Shown: one piece after another, positions 18,799-27,067 of the stretch
How the letters are laid out: each line of letters begins with the position of its first letter
Position numbering within the stretch: position 1 is the first letter of the stretch
Assembly (NCBI GenBank): GCA_020849945.1
Contig: JADZFK010000245.1
Span: 1 to 43,606, forward strand
From: Pirellulales bacterium
GTDB lineage: Bacteria; Planctomycetota; Planctomycetia; Pirellulales; Lacipirellulaceae
Length of the DNA: 43,606 nt
Direction of reading: 5' to 3'
Notes under the pieces: model-generated
What the model was told of the DNA's origin: nothing
Database searches by the model: none
Seen by the model: the letters and a program-made list of their open reading frames with translations, nothing else
Program-made: the position numbers and the translations under genes

Positions 18799-20076
18799 AT
18801 GGAACCAACCCAGCAAGTTATCGTGATTGGCGCGGGGGCGGCCGGCCTGCTAGCAGCTACGCGGGCCGCCGAACGGGGCCGAAATACTCTGCTCCTCGAA
18901 AAAAACCGCAAGCCCGGCGCGAAAATCCTCATGTCCGGCGGATCCCGCTGCAACATCACCCACGATTGCGATGCGGCGGGGATCATCGCGGCCTTCGGCC
19001 CCGGCGGTAAGTTCCTTTACTCCGCGCTGGCCGCCTTGCCGCCGCGCGAACTCATCGAACTCCTGCACAACGAGGGGCTTGCCACAAAAGTGGAACCCGG
19101 TGGGAAAGTGTTTCCCGCAACCGATCGCGCTGCCGACGTGCTACACGCCCTGCTCCGCCGATTGCAACGCAGCTGTGCGACTCTCGCACTCGATGAGCGC
19201 GTGCGCGAGATTATTCGCGGGCCGCATGGCTTCGTGGTCGTTACGAACCATTGCGAGCGCCCGTGTGAAAAACTGATCGTCACCACCGGCGGCAAGAGCT
19301 ATCCGCGCTGCGGCACGACGGGCGACGGCTACGCCTGGCTCGCGCGGCTGGGGCACACGATCCGCCCGCCGCGCCCCGCGCTGGTGCCGCTCGTGTGTGA
19401 GGAGCCGTGGGCCCAAGCCCTCTCGGGACTTACACTCGGCGACGTCTGTGTGCGTGTCCGCGATCGAGCGGAAACCTCCGCCGCGACAACTCGCCGTCGA
19501 CGCGGCGGATTGCCGCCAGGGGTCCTGATCGAACGCCGTGGCTCGCTGCTGTTCACACACTTCGGGTTTTCCGGGCCTGCCGCACTGGATGTGAGCCGTG
19601 CCGTCTCCGCTCTGCCCGAACCCCAGCAGGCCGTGCTCGAAATCGACTTTCTCCCCACGATCACCGTCGAAGAACTGGAACATCGCATCCGAACCTTCGC
19701 GGCACGGGAAGGCAAACGCGCGATCCTCGGCCTCGTGGCCGAGCTGCTTCCCCGCCGCCTCGCGGAATCCCTGCTCCGCCAAGCCAACGTGCCGTTCGAT
19801 CAGCGTTTGGCCGAACTTTCCAGCCCTCAACGCTCGCGAATTGTTGAAACACTCAAAGCGTGTGCCATGCCCATCGCGGGTACCCGCGGATTCGACAAGG
19901 CCGAGGTAACCGCTGGCGGCGTTTCACTCGATGAAGTCGATTCGCGGTCGATGGAAAGCAAGCTCGTGCCAGGGCTTTATCTTGCGGGCGAAATACTCGA
20001 TCTGGACGGCTTCATCGGCGGCTACAACTTTCAGGCCGCCTTCAGCACCGGTTGGCTAGCCGGCGAACACGCATAA
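18799..20076 (+). CDS. BaiN/YhiN (HI0933-like) FAD-dependent oxidoreductase
   Basis: The 425-aa protein starts at ATG 18799, directly before the Rossmann motif VIVIGAGAAGLLAA (about residues 7-20). Further family signatures are EKNRKPGAKILMSGGSRCN, TDRAADVLHALL, VTTGGKSYPRCGTTGDGY, LFTHFGFSGPAAL and the C-terminal FAD-binding GEILDLDGFIGGYNFQAAF. The family is widespread, and its general physiological role is unclear; one gut bacterial member is a bile-acid enoyl reductase. The open frame extends upstream over the TrhA region but is not coding there. An in-frame upstream ATG (MQGPYHPF) is a weaker alternative. Confidence 0.92.
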   Translation: MEPTQQVIVIGAGAAGLLAATRAAERGRNTLLLEKNRKPGAKILMSGGSRCNITHDCDAAGIIAAFGPGGKFLYSALAALPPRELIELLHNEGLATKVEPGGKVFPATDRAADVLHALLRRLQRSCATLALDERVREIIRGPHGFVVVTNHCERPCEKLIVTTGGKSYPRCGTTGDGYAWLARLGHTIRPPRPALVPLVCEEPWAQALSGLTLGDVCVRVRDRAETSAATTRRRRGGLPPGVLIERRGSLLFTHFGFSGPAALDVSRAVSALPEPQQAVLEIDFLPTITVEELEHRIRTFAAREGKRAILGLVAELLPRRLAESLLRQANVPFDQRLAELSSPQRSRIVETLKACAMPIAGTRGFDKAEVTAGGVSLDEVDSRSMESKLVPGLYLAGEILDLDGFIGGYNFQAAFSTGWLAGEHA

Positions 20077-20106
20077 TCCCCTTCCCCCTTTTTCGCCCCT
20101 CGCCCC

Positions 20107-20937
20107 TCACTCCTTCACCGACCCCAGAGTCAGGCCCGAAACGAGGTACTTGCTCAGCATAAGGAATATGACCACCACCGGCACGCTAACCAAAATCGAA
20201 GCAGCCGCGTACAATCCCCATTCGGTGGAAAGGCTGGCCTGAAAGCTCTTAAGCCCCAGTGGCAACGTGAACATGTCTTCGTCTTGCATCACTTGGGCCG
20301 CCACGATGTACTCGCTCCAGGCCGCCATAAAGCTGAAGAGTGCGGTAATCACCAGTCCCGGCACCGCAAGCGGCAAAATCACATGCCAAAATGCCTCGGC
20401 TCGCCCGCAGCCATCGACTCGTGCCGCCTCTTCCAACGAGGCGGGAATCGTGTCGTAAAAACCCTTCATCTGCCACACACAGAACGGCAACGCGGTCGAC
20501 GTGTAAAACACCATCAGGCCCAAGTACGTATCAATCAGATGCAACTTGGCCATCAACAAGTAGAGCGGCAAGAGCAACATCGTGGCCGGGAACATCTGCG
20601 TCGTAAGAATCGCGAGCATCGTGGCGTTGCGGCCAACGAACCGAAATCGGCTGAACGCGTAGCCGCCGATGGCCGCCAGTGCAACCCCCGTCGCCGTTAC
20701 ACCCAAAGATACCACGAACGAATTCCAAAGCCACGTCAAGAACGACTTCTCGGTAAACAACATCTCGTAGCTCTTCATCGTCCAATCGCGCGGGATAATC
20801 GCCAGGTCGGTCGATCGCAGCCGATTATCCGGACGCAACGAAATGGAAACCACGTTCAACGCCGGATACACGGCGATCGCCACGAACACAAGTAACACGG
20901 TGTGCCGAAGGGCGGTGATGAATCTGGATTCGCGCAT
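20107..20937 (-). CDS. Maltodextrin-type ABC transporter permease (MalG-like)
   Basis: The 276-aa inner-membrane protein has six predicted helices and the EAA loop that contacts the ATPase (IPASLEEAARVDGCGRAEAF followed by ILPLAVPG). The start is ATG 20937, five bases after the stop of the upstream fusion gene, indicating an operon and probably translational coupling. The frame extends further into the upstream gene but the family N-terminus (MRESRFITALRHTVLLVFVA) fits this start. CUT1-family permeases of this type import oligosaccharides; maltodextrin is inferred from the amylase next to it. It ends with SGLTLGSVKE, a typical MalG-type tail. Confidence 0.92.
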   Translation of the reverse strand: MRESRFITALRHTVLLVFVAIAVYPALNVVSISLRPDNRLRSTDLAIIPRDWTMKSYEMLFTEKSFLTWLWNSFVVSLGVTATGVALAAIGGYAFSRFRFVGRNATMLAILTTQMFPATMLLLPLYLLMAKLHLIDTYLGLMVFYTSTALPFCVWQMKGFYDTIPASLEEAARVDGCGRAEAFWHVILPLAVPGLVITALFSFMAAWSEYIVAAQVMQDEDMFTLPLGLKSFQASLSTEWGLYAAASILVSVPVVVIFLMLSKYLVSGLTLGSVKE

Positions 20938-20942
20938 GCCGG

Positions 20943-23339
20943 TTATCCGTAAACGCTTTCGGTAGCCCGGGTTCGCCGCAAAAACAACAGCGAAAAAACG
21001 AGCAGCATAAAGAAGATGACCATCGAGAGCGCGGCTCCGTATCCGTAGCGATATTGATTGAACACCGCCTTGTACACATACGACACCAGAATGTGCGTTG
21101 CATCGAACGGCTCGCCGCCGTTCGATACCAACCACACCACGTTGAGGTTGTTAAACGTCCAAATCGTGCCGAGCGTGATGGCCGGCAAGAGCACCGGCCT
21201 CAAGAGCGGCAACGTGATCAGCCGAAACTGTTGCCAGCGCGATGCCCGGTCTATCCGCGCCGCTTCGTAAAGCTCTTGGGGAATGCCTTGCAATCCGCCC
21301 AGTGCAATCACCATCATGAACGGAAAACCCAACCACACGTTGGCCATCACGCATGCCTGAAAAGCGTGCGTTACGTCGCCCAACCAGTTCACGGGCGGCG
21401 TCAGGCCAAGCATTCCCAGCAGCCACGCCACCGGAGCGAATCGGGCCGCTTGTGTGAAAAGCAGATTCACGGCCCCGTACTCGTAGTCGAACATGCCACG
21501 CCACGAAAGCGCAGTGATATACGCCGGCACGGCCCACGGAATGATCAGCATCACCCGATACAACGACTTCCCGCGAATCGGCCCGTTCAACGCCACGGCC
21601 AACATCACGCCCAGTGCAACGTGAAACGCCACGTTGACGGCCGTCCACAGAATCGTCTTCCAAAAGACGAACCAGATATTCGGATCAACGAACACCTCGG
21701 CGTAATTCCGCAAGCCAACCACGCGCCAATCGCGGTAGTTCGCCAACGACATGTTCGAGAGCGAGAGCACGATGTTGTAGAAAAACGGAAACACGATCAC
21801 CGCGAAGATGCACACGATGGAAGGAAACGCAAAAAGATAGGCCAACTTGTTTTGTCGCCAATCGCGACAGAACTGCACAAAGTTCTTCCGCTGCCAAATG
21901 ATCAGCCCCAACACAAGAACCAACCCGGCCAGGTTCACCGCAGCCAACGAACCATCCGGCGTCGCCTCCGCATGAATCTGCTCAATCTTCTTTTCGGCCG
22001 ATCGCTGCATGGCGGTTGCCGCCGCCGCGGGCGTCATGCCGCCTCCCAACAACGCCTGATACGGTGGCCGCATCGCGTCCCACACCGCTCGCAGCTCGGT
22101 CGCGGTCGGCATCAGGCGGCCGTTCTGGATCTGCGCGCGCGATGCCCGCAACGTCTCGTCTGTTTCAAACAGCGGGTCTTCGAGCATCGAACGCCGGGCC
22201 GGTAGCATTCGCAACTCATGCACGATGCGGCGCTGCACGTCGTCGCTCGTCATATGATGCACGAACTCCATCGCACCCGCGGCCGCCACCGGCCCGGCAT
22301 TCACGTTCAGCGAATACCCTTTCGGTGAGAACATCGTCCGCATCGGCTGGCCCGTTTCGCTCACGACCGGCAGAACGGCCACCGCCGCGTCGATCCCCGG
22401 CGTTGCCAAGTAGTCGGCCCAACTCCAATCGCCGTTGATGATCATCGCCGCCCGACCCGTCTTGAACAGCGAATCCGCCAGCTCGTAATCGCAATTCTTC
22501 GGTACCACTTCAAGCCGCTGAAGCGATTGCATGAACCGCCAAGCCGCCACGGCCCCGGGGGTATCTAACGCTGGCTTCGGAGTCTCCCCAACTTCCGAAC
22601 CACCCGGGGGCTTCGATTTCTCCTCGAACACCCAGCCACCGTAACCGGTTAAGTACGGAATTCCAAAGAACGGTTCCGTAAAGTTCCACACCAGTCCGTA
22701 ACGTTCCTTGCGACCGTCCCCGTCTTCATCGAGCGAATTCCGCGCCGCTATCGCAATCAGCTCATCGGTTGTGGCGGGGGGCGTCGGAACGTATCGCCGG
22801 TTGTAAACCAGCGCCAGGTGGTTCCCAAAACGATCGCCTATCTGAATCAATTCCTTTGCTGTGGACCCTCCCATCTTGGGAAAATAGGTCAGAGCCCCCT
22901 CGACAAAATCCTCTCGTTCCGGCTCCGGATACCACTCGCTCAAGTCCTGAAGTGTACCCATCGCGTGGAGCGCTCCCAGTACATCGGAAGGCCCGTAGAC
23001 AAGCTCCGGGCCTGTGCCAGCCAGCACGGCCGCTTGGAATGCACTGCGTAGCTCTTCCGTTTCCTTGTACAACGCTCGAATTCGAAGCGTCGGGTGTGCT
23101 GCTTCGAACCGCTCGATTTCATCGGCCAACACCCGCTGCTCGGCCGGCCGCGATTGATGCCAGAGCGTAATCACCGTACGCGAATCACGCTGCGAACAAC
23201 CCGCGAACACGATGAGAACCCAAAGCCCCCCTATCGACCAACCGCCGAACACGCGGAAGGATTGCGGTTCTTTTCCCACACGGCATCTCCCGCGATAGAT
23301 AAGTGGATCATGCGATCGATCGCTAGGTTCCGCAGCCAT
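20943..23339 (-). CDS. Fused sugar-binding lipoprotein and permease (MalE-MalF fusion)
   Basis: The 798-aa product joins two ABC-transporter parts in one chain. A lipoprotein signal ends at Cys48 (LIVFAGCS). Residues about 50-440 are a solute-binding protein (VITLWHQSRP, ALYKETEELRSAFQAAVLAG, ELVYGPSDVLGALHAMG, MIINGDWSW). A hydrophobic helix near 475-495 links to a MalF-type permease (LAYLFAFPSIVCIFAVIVFP) with EAA loop GIPQELYEAARIDRASRW. Start: ATG 23339, 24 bp after the GH13 stop; GTG 23279 with GGGAG upstream would give a shorter, more standard lipoprotein signal. There is no frame break between halves. No ATPase gene is nearby. Fusion of binding protein to permease is known for other ABC families; here it is directly visible. 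Confidence 0.9.
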   Translation of the reverse strand: MAAEPSDRSHDPLIYRGRCRVGKEPQSFRVFGGWSIGGLWVLIVFAGCSQRDSRTVITLWHQSRPAEQRVLADEIERFEAAHPTLRIRALYKETEELRSAFQAAVLAGTGPELVYGPSDVLGALHAMGTLQDLSEWYPEPEREDFVEGALTYFPKMGGSTAKELIQIGDRFGNHLALVYNRRYVPTPPATTDELIAIAARNSLDEDGDGRKERYGLVWNFTEPFFGIPYLTGYGGWVFEEKSKPPGGSEVGETPKPALDTPGAVAAWRFMQSLQRLEVVPKNCDYELADSLFKTGRAAMIINGDWSWADYLATPGIDAAVAVLPVVSETGQPMRTMFSPKGYSLNVNAGPVAAAGAMEFVHHMTSDDVQRRIVHELRMLPARRSMLEDPLFETDETLRASRAQIQNGRLMPTATELRAVWDAMRPPYQALLGGGMTPAAAATAMQRSAEKKIEQIHAEATPDGSLAAVNLAGLVLVLGLIIWQRKNFVQFCRDWRQNKLAYLFAFPSIVCIFAVIVFPFFYNIVLSLSNMSLANYRDWRVVGLRNYAEVFVDPNIWFVFWKTILWTAVNVAFHVALGVMLAVALNGPIRGKSLYRVMLIIPWAVPAYITALSWRGMFDYEYGAVNLLFTQAARFAPVAWLLGMLGLTPPVNWLGDVTHAFQACVMANVWLGFPFMMVIALGGLQGIPQELYEAARIDRASRWQQFRLITLPLLRPVLLPAITLGTIWTFNNLNVVWLVSNGGEPFDATHILVSYVYKAVFNQYRYGYGAALSMVIFFMLLVFSLLFLRRTRATESVYG

Positions 23340-23363
23340 CGCTTACCGTCCGTTGGCCATCGT

Positions 23364-25397
23364 CTACCGTCTGTCTTCGGGGCGAACCTGCAACACAACT
23401 CCATCCAACGCCGGAACGGCAACCACCGCCTGCCCTTCGCCAGATTCAACCGCCACCCGGTCAATCCCACCCGATGCCACAAACACCTGCACCAGCGACT
23501 CGCCTTTCTCCACCGGCAACGACCAACGATACGCTTCCTCGCCGCGGTTCAGCCCCACGTACAGCGTTTCCCCCTCCAACTCGCGGCGGAAGCCAAGAAA
23601 ATCGGCCGCGTCGTCGGCTGCCACGAATTCAATCCCCCCCCGACGCAACGCCGCGAAGTGCGCTCGCAATCCAATCGCCGCTCGGTAGAAGTTATGCAAC
23701 GTCCCGTCAAATCCCACGGCATCGGCCGTTCGCGGACGACCCAATGGGTCGGCTGCCTGTGGCTCATACGTCAACTCGGGCCACACCATCGGCATCCGGT
23801 CGCACGGGTCATCGGCACCCCACATCCCCGCTTCCGTACCGTAATAGATCATCGGCGGGCCAACGTAGGTCATCTGAAGCAACGCAATAAGCCGTTGCAC
23901 CATACGCTCCCGATCGTTCGGCTTCCGAACAAGATAATCGGACGCATTGCGCGGCGACACCTGCGTGTCGAAATCGAATCGCCCCGGCTGTTTATACGGC
24001 CTGCGACCCGCATTCACGATCATCGAGGCCACTCGATCCGTATCGTGCGAATCAATCAAGTTCTGCATGGCATGGCGTGTGGCCGGGGCAAGCTCTCCCC
24101 GGCGATCATCGAACATTCGTACCGCTCCGCTCGGCGCCAACGCTTTATCGATGAGGAACCCCTTCACGGGAAACGCAAAACCGTGGTAGTTCATCGCCGC
24201 CGAGAAGTGCCCATCGGCCACGAACGGACCGGCGTTGTCCCATATCTCCGCCACCGTGTAACACTCGGGGTTGATCTTGCGGATGGCCGCGTGCCACTCG
24301 CGCCAAAAGGCCACCGGTACCTCATTGGCCACATCCAGCCGCCAACCGTCGATCCCATCCGCCGGGTCGCCGTCGCCATTCGGGTCCATCCACCGCTTTG
24401 AACTATCAAGAATATACTGCCTCGGCCCGGCTCGCAGATTCATCTTCGTGGCGTCATCCGCGAACTCGGGCAGCGTATCCACACCCCACCAACCCTTGTA
24501 GCGAAACTCATTCTGCGGCGTTGCCGGGTCATCGAACGATTGCACGATATACCAATCTCGGTAGGCCGATTCCGTCTGCCTCTTCCGCAAATCGGCAAAG
24601 GCAAAGAAATCGCGACCTGTGTGGTTGAACACACCATCCAGGATCACACGAATACCGCGAGCATGCGACTGCCGAACCACCTCCAAGAACAACTTGTCCG
24701 CGGCCGTCCACTGCCATGTCGCCGGATCGCTCGTCTCCTGGTCGATCTGCTTCAGATCGCCCGCCGGGTCTGGCCCAAAAAACGGGTCCACGTGGTGAAA
24801 CGAATTGCCGTCGTACTTATGGAGCGACCGCGCATAGAACACGGGGTTAAAATAGATCGCGTTGATCCCCAGCGTCTCCAGATAGTCGAGCTTGTCGAGT
24901 ACGCCTTGCAAGTCGCCGCCATAACGGCGGTCGAACACGCCATTCTCAAAGAAGTTGGGGCCTCGCCGCTTTTCCCAACCAGCCCGCGCGTACCAATCTC
25001 CACCCCACGGTGATAGACACCAGTCTTCGGAAACGCCACGCGGGTTCTCCAACGATTCCCGCGTAGGATCGTTCCGCTTGTCTCCGTTTGCAAACCGCTC
25101 GGGAAACAACTGATAGAACACCGCATCGGCCGCCCATGCCGGCGCGGCTTGCCCACCCTCGCCCGACGCGAGGCGCTCGCCCACCGCGGCGGCCTCGCCT
25201 TGGTGTGCAGCCAAGCGGACCGCCGAATCACCCCGATACACCCCGCCCCCGCTCTCCGCACTTCCAAACGAGCGCGGTGCCCCGGCCTGCGAAGGCTCCT
25301 CCCCCGCAGGCCCGCGCGAACAACTCATCCATGAACAACACACCACACACAGCAAGAGTGCGGGCAAACCAGTGGCTCTTCGGTTTCGGTTCACCAT
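23364..25397 (-). CDS. Alpha-amylase family (GH13) lipoprotein, neopullulanase/cyclomaltodextrinase-like
   Basis: The 677-aa protein from ATG 25397 (GTG 25421 possible) has a Cys-rich lipoprotein-like signal with lipid site probably within residues 20-26. The GH13 barrel begins DAVFYQLFPERFANGD (91-106). Conserved regions are complete: region I DGVFNH (254-259), region II GWRLDVANE with nucleophile Asp355, region III AEIWDN with acid/base Glu384, and region IV SHDTDR with Asp452. DxDxD-like DPNGDGDPADG before region II could bind calcium. It would trim linear or branched maltodextrins at the membrane before uptake by the transporter encoded 24 bp downstream. Confidence 0.93.
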   Translation of the reverse strand: MVNRNRRATGLPALLLCVVCCSWMSCSRGPAGEEPSQAGAPRSFGSAESGGGVYRGDSAVRLAAHQGEAAAVGERLASGEGGQAAPAWAADAVFYQLFPERFANGDKRNDPTRESLENPRGVSEDWCLSPWGGDWYARAGWEKRRGPNFFENGVFDRRYGGDLQGVLDKLDYLETLGINAIYFNPVFYARSLHKYDGNSFHHVDPFFGPDPAGDLKQIDQETSDPATWQWTAADKLFLEVVRQSHARGIRVILDGVFNHTGRDFFAFADLRKRQTESAYRDWYIVQSFDDPATPQNEFRYKGWWGVDTLPEFADDATKMNLRAGPRQYILDSSKRWMDPNGDGDPADGIDGWRLDVANEVPVAFWREWHAAIRKINPECYTVAEIWDNAGPFVADGHFSAAMNYHGFAFPVKGFLIDKALAPSGAVRMFDDRRGELAPATRHAMQNLIDSHDTDRVASMIVNAGRRPYKQPGRFDFDTQVSPRNASDYLVRKPNDRERMVQRLIALLQMTYVGPPMIYYGTEAGMWGADDPCDRMPMVWPELTYEPQAADPLGRPRTADAVGFDGTLHNFYRAAIGLRAHFAALRRGGIEFVAADDAADFLGFRRELEGETLYVGLNRGEEAYRWSLPVEKGESLVQVFVASGGIDRVAVESGEGQAVVAVPALDGVVLQVRPEDRR

Positions 25398-25436
25398 GCT
25401 AGTTCTACCCGCTACTCCCACTGCCGATGCCTCATC

Positions 25437-26879
25437 CTAGGAACGTCGACGGACGCCTGAGATCAAAACCGCAACAAACCCCAACAGCGCCACACTTGCG
25501 GGCTCGGGAACAGCCGCCCCCATCACCACGAGCGGCGTCTGAAAAGCTCGCCATCGGCCATGTGGCAAGTCCAGCTCAAACGTCCACGAGTCGCCAATGT
25601 TGGCTACCACAAACTCGTTGTTGCCAGCCGAGTTGCCGAAGTTATCGCCGATCGAAGTCCCCCAATCGCCCTGCTGGCGGAACTTAAACTCGTACGTGCC
25701 GGCCGCCGCAAAGACGAATGTTCCCGTGTGCAGGCCGCCACCCTGGTCGGTCAGGTAGTAGGCCGGGTCGCCTGTGCCAGGCCATGCGTTGAACGAACCT
25801 ACAATTTCCCAATCGAACAGGTTGTGATCGTCGTAACCGACCCGGCTCTCGTTGGCAGGCGACCAACCATCGGTCCACGTGCCGCCATCCAGTTCATAGA
25901 AATGGAAGTGAATCTCTCCATTCGCATCGGCTCGCACCTTGCCGTTGCTGCCTGGAACCGCACCCGAGTAATCATCGTGGGCGGCCTTGTATTCGTAGTC
26001 GGTGCCCGCCGTAAGTCCGGTCACGGTTGCCGTAAAGTGGCCGTTGCCCTGATCGATCAAAGGCGTGGATGTATCAAAGTTGTTGAAGCTACCGCGAATG
26101 TACCACGGCAGACTGAAACCAAAGTTGGCCCGCCAAACATCGTAGGCAGCCTGGCTGCCGTTGTTCTTGCGCCAAAGCACATAATCGCGAGCATCGACCT
26201 TATTGTTCTTATCCCAATCGGGCGAAGGCGCATCGGTATAGGCCCGCCACCGACCATTCGGCAGGTCGAGATCAAACTTCCACAACTCGTTCGCCGACCA
26301 CACCCGAAAACCGTTGTTGCCAGAGTCTTTGCCAAAATCGGCCCCAATCGCGTTCGCCCAATCGCCTTGCTTGCGGAACTTGAATTCATAGAACCCAGGG
26401 TTCATTAAGAACTCGCCGTGGTATAAACCATTCGTTTGATCCGTAAGGGCGTAACTCGGATCCGCCGTAGCCGGCCAACCGTTGAACGAACCGACCACTT
26501 CCCAACCAAACACACTCGGGTCATCGTATCCCACCCGCCGTTGGTTATTCGGGTACCACCCGTCGCTCCACGATGTGTTGTCCCACAAATGGAACGTGAT
26601 TTCGCCAGCCGTGTTCGTGGCCACCTTGCCGTTACTGCCCGGAGCGTTAATGCTCCAGTCGTCAACGGTAATCTTGTACTCGTTGTAGAAAAACGTTTGA
26701 GTATTGGGATCGCTGGCAAACAGCCCCGAGACGGTACCCTTGTAATGACCGCCTCCCATGTCGGTTAGTTGGTTTGCAGTACCCGCCCAGGCGTTGAAAT
26801 CACCCCGGGCATACCAAGGTTGTGCCGCCGCCGGCAGGGCCGCTGCCAAAGTCACGATTGCCGCCATTAAACATCTCAT
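25437..26879 (-). CDS. PEP-CTERM protein with repeated starch-binding-like modules
   Basis: The 480-aa product starts at ATG 26879 with GGAGG 7 nt upstream. A signal peptide (to Ala-Gln near 20) precedes two homologous halves of about 210 residues. Each half has a module beginning WYARGDFNAW or WYIRGSFNNF and a second beginning WEVVGSFNGW or WEIVGSFNAW. Phrases like APGSNGKV, EITFHLWDN/EIHFHFYEL and YEFKFRKQGDW recur. These resemble Ig-like starch-binding or pullulanase-associated domains. Between halves lies a dockerin-type stretch DWDKNNKVDARDYVLWRKN. The C-terminus is a PEP-CTERM sorting signal (VPEPASVALLGF, hydrophobic stretch, RRRS). Probable cell-surface starch binder, 39 bp before the GH13 lipoprotein gene. 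Confidence 0.88.
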   Translation of the reverse strand: MRCLMAAIVTLAAALPAAAQPWYARGDFNAWAGTANQLTDMGGGHYKGTVSGLFASDPNTQTFFYNEYKITVDDWSINAPGSNGKVATNTAGEITFHLWDNTSWSDGWYPNNQRRVGYDDPSVFGWEVVGSFNGWPATADPSYALTDQTNGLYHGEFLMNPGFYEFKFRKQGDWANAIGADFGKDSGNNGFRVWSANELWKFDLDLPNGRWRAYTDAPSPDWDKNNKVDARDYVLWRKNNGSQAAYDVWRANFGFSLPWYIRGSFNNFDTSTPLIDQGNGHFTATVTGLTAGTDYEYKAAHDDYSGAVPGSNGKVRADANGEIHFHFYELDGGTWTDGWSPANESRVGYDDHNLFDWEIVGSFNAWPGTGDPAYYLTDQGGGLHTGTFVFAAAGTYEFKFRQQGDWGTSIGDNFGNSAGNNEFVVANIGDSWTFELDLPHGRWRAFQTPLVVMGAAVPEPASVALLGFVAVLISGVRRRS

Positions 26880-26958
26880 TGCAATTCCTCCAGTTCTCAA
26901 AAACCAGTTCACCTTGAACGAATACTTCCAACCTTCAATTGTCCGATGTTCCCAGTTC

Positions 26959-27034
26959 AGCCCCCGGCTCTGCCGGGGGTCAGCCATCCACGCAAGGTAG
27001 CGACATCAACAACCCCCGGCAGAGCCGGAGGCTG
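26959..27034. repeat. Palindromic intergenic repeat, CAGCCCCCGGCTCTGCCGG type
   Basis: The left arm 26959-26982 and the inverse of the right arm 27011-27034 match at 22 of 24 positions around a 28-bp loop. It lies between the two starch-related genes at the 3' side of the large GH13 gene, so it may attenuate read-through. Similar GC-rich units occur at 11390 and 30572. Confidence 0.7.
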
Positions 27035-27067
27035 CCCTAACATTCCCTTACCATCCAAGAACGAATA

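Noticed and set aside
21054-24401. Long plus-strand His/Arg-rich frames opposite the transporter and GH13 genes
   Set aside because: They are antisense shadows of GC-rich coding sequence; the minus-strand proteins have complete family motifs.
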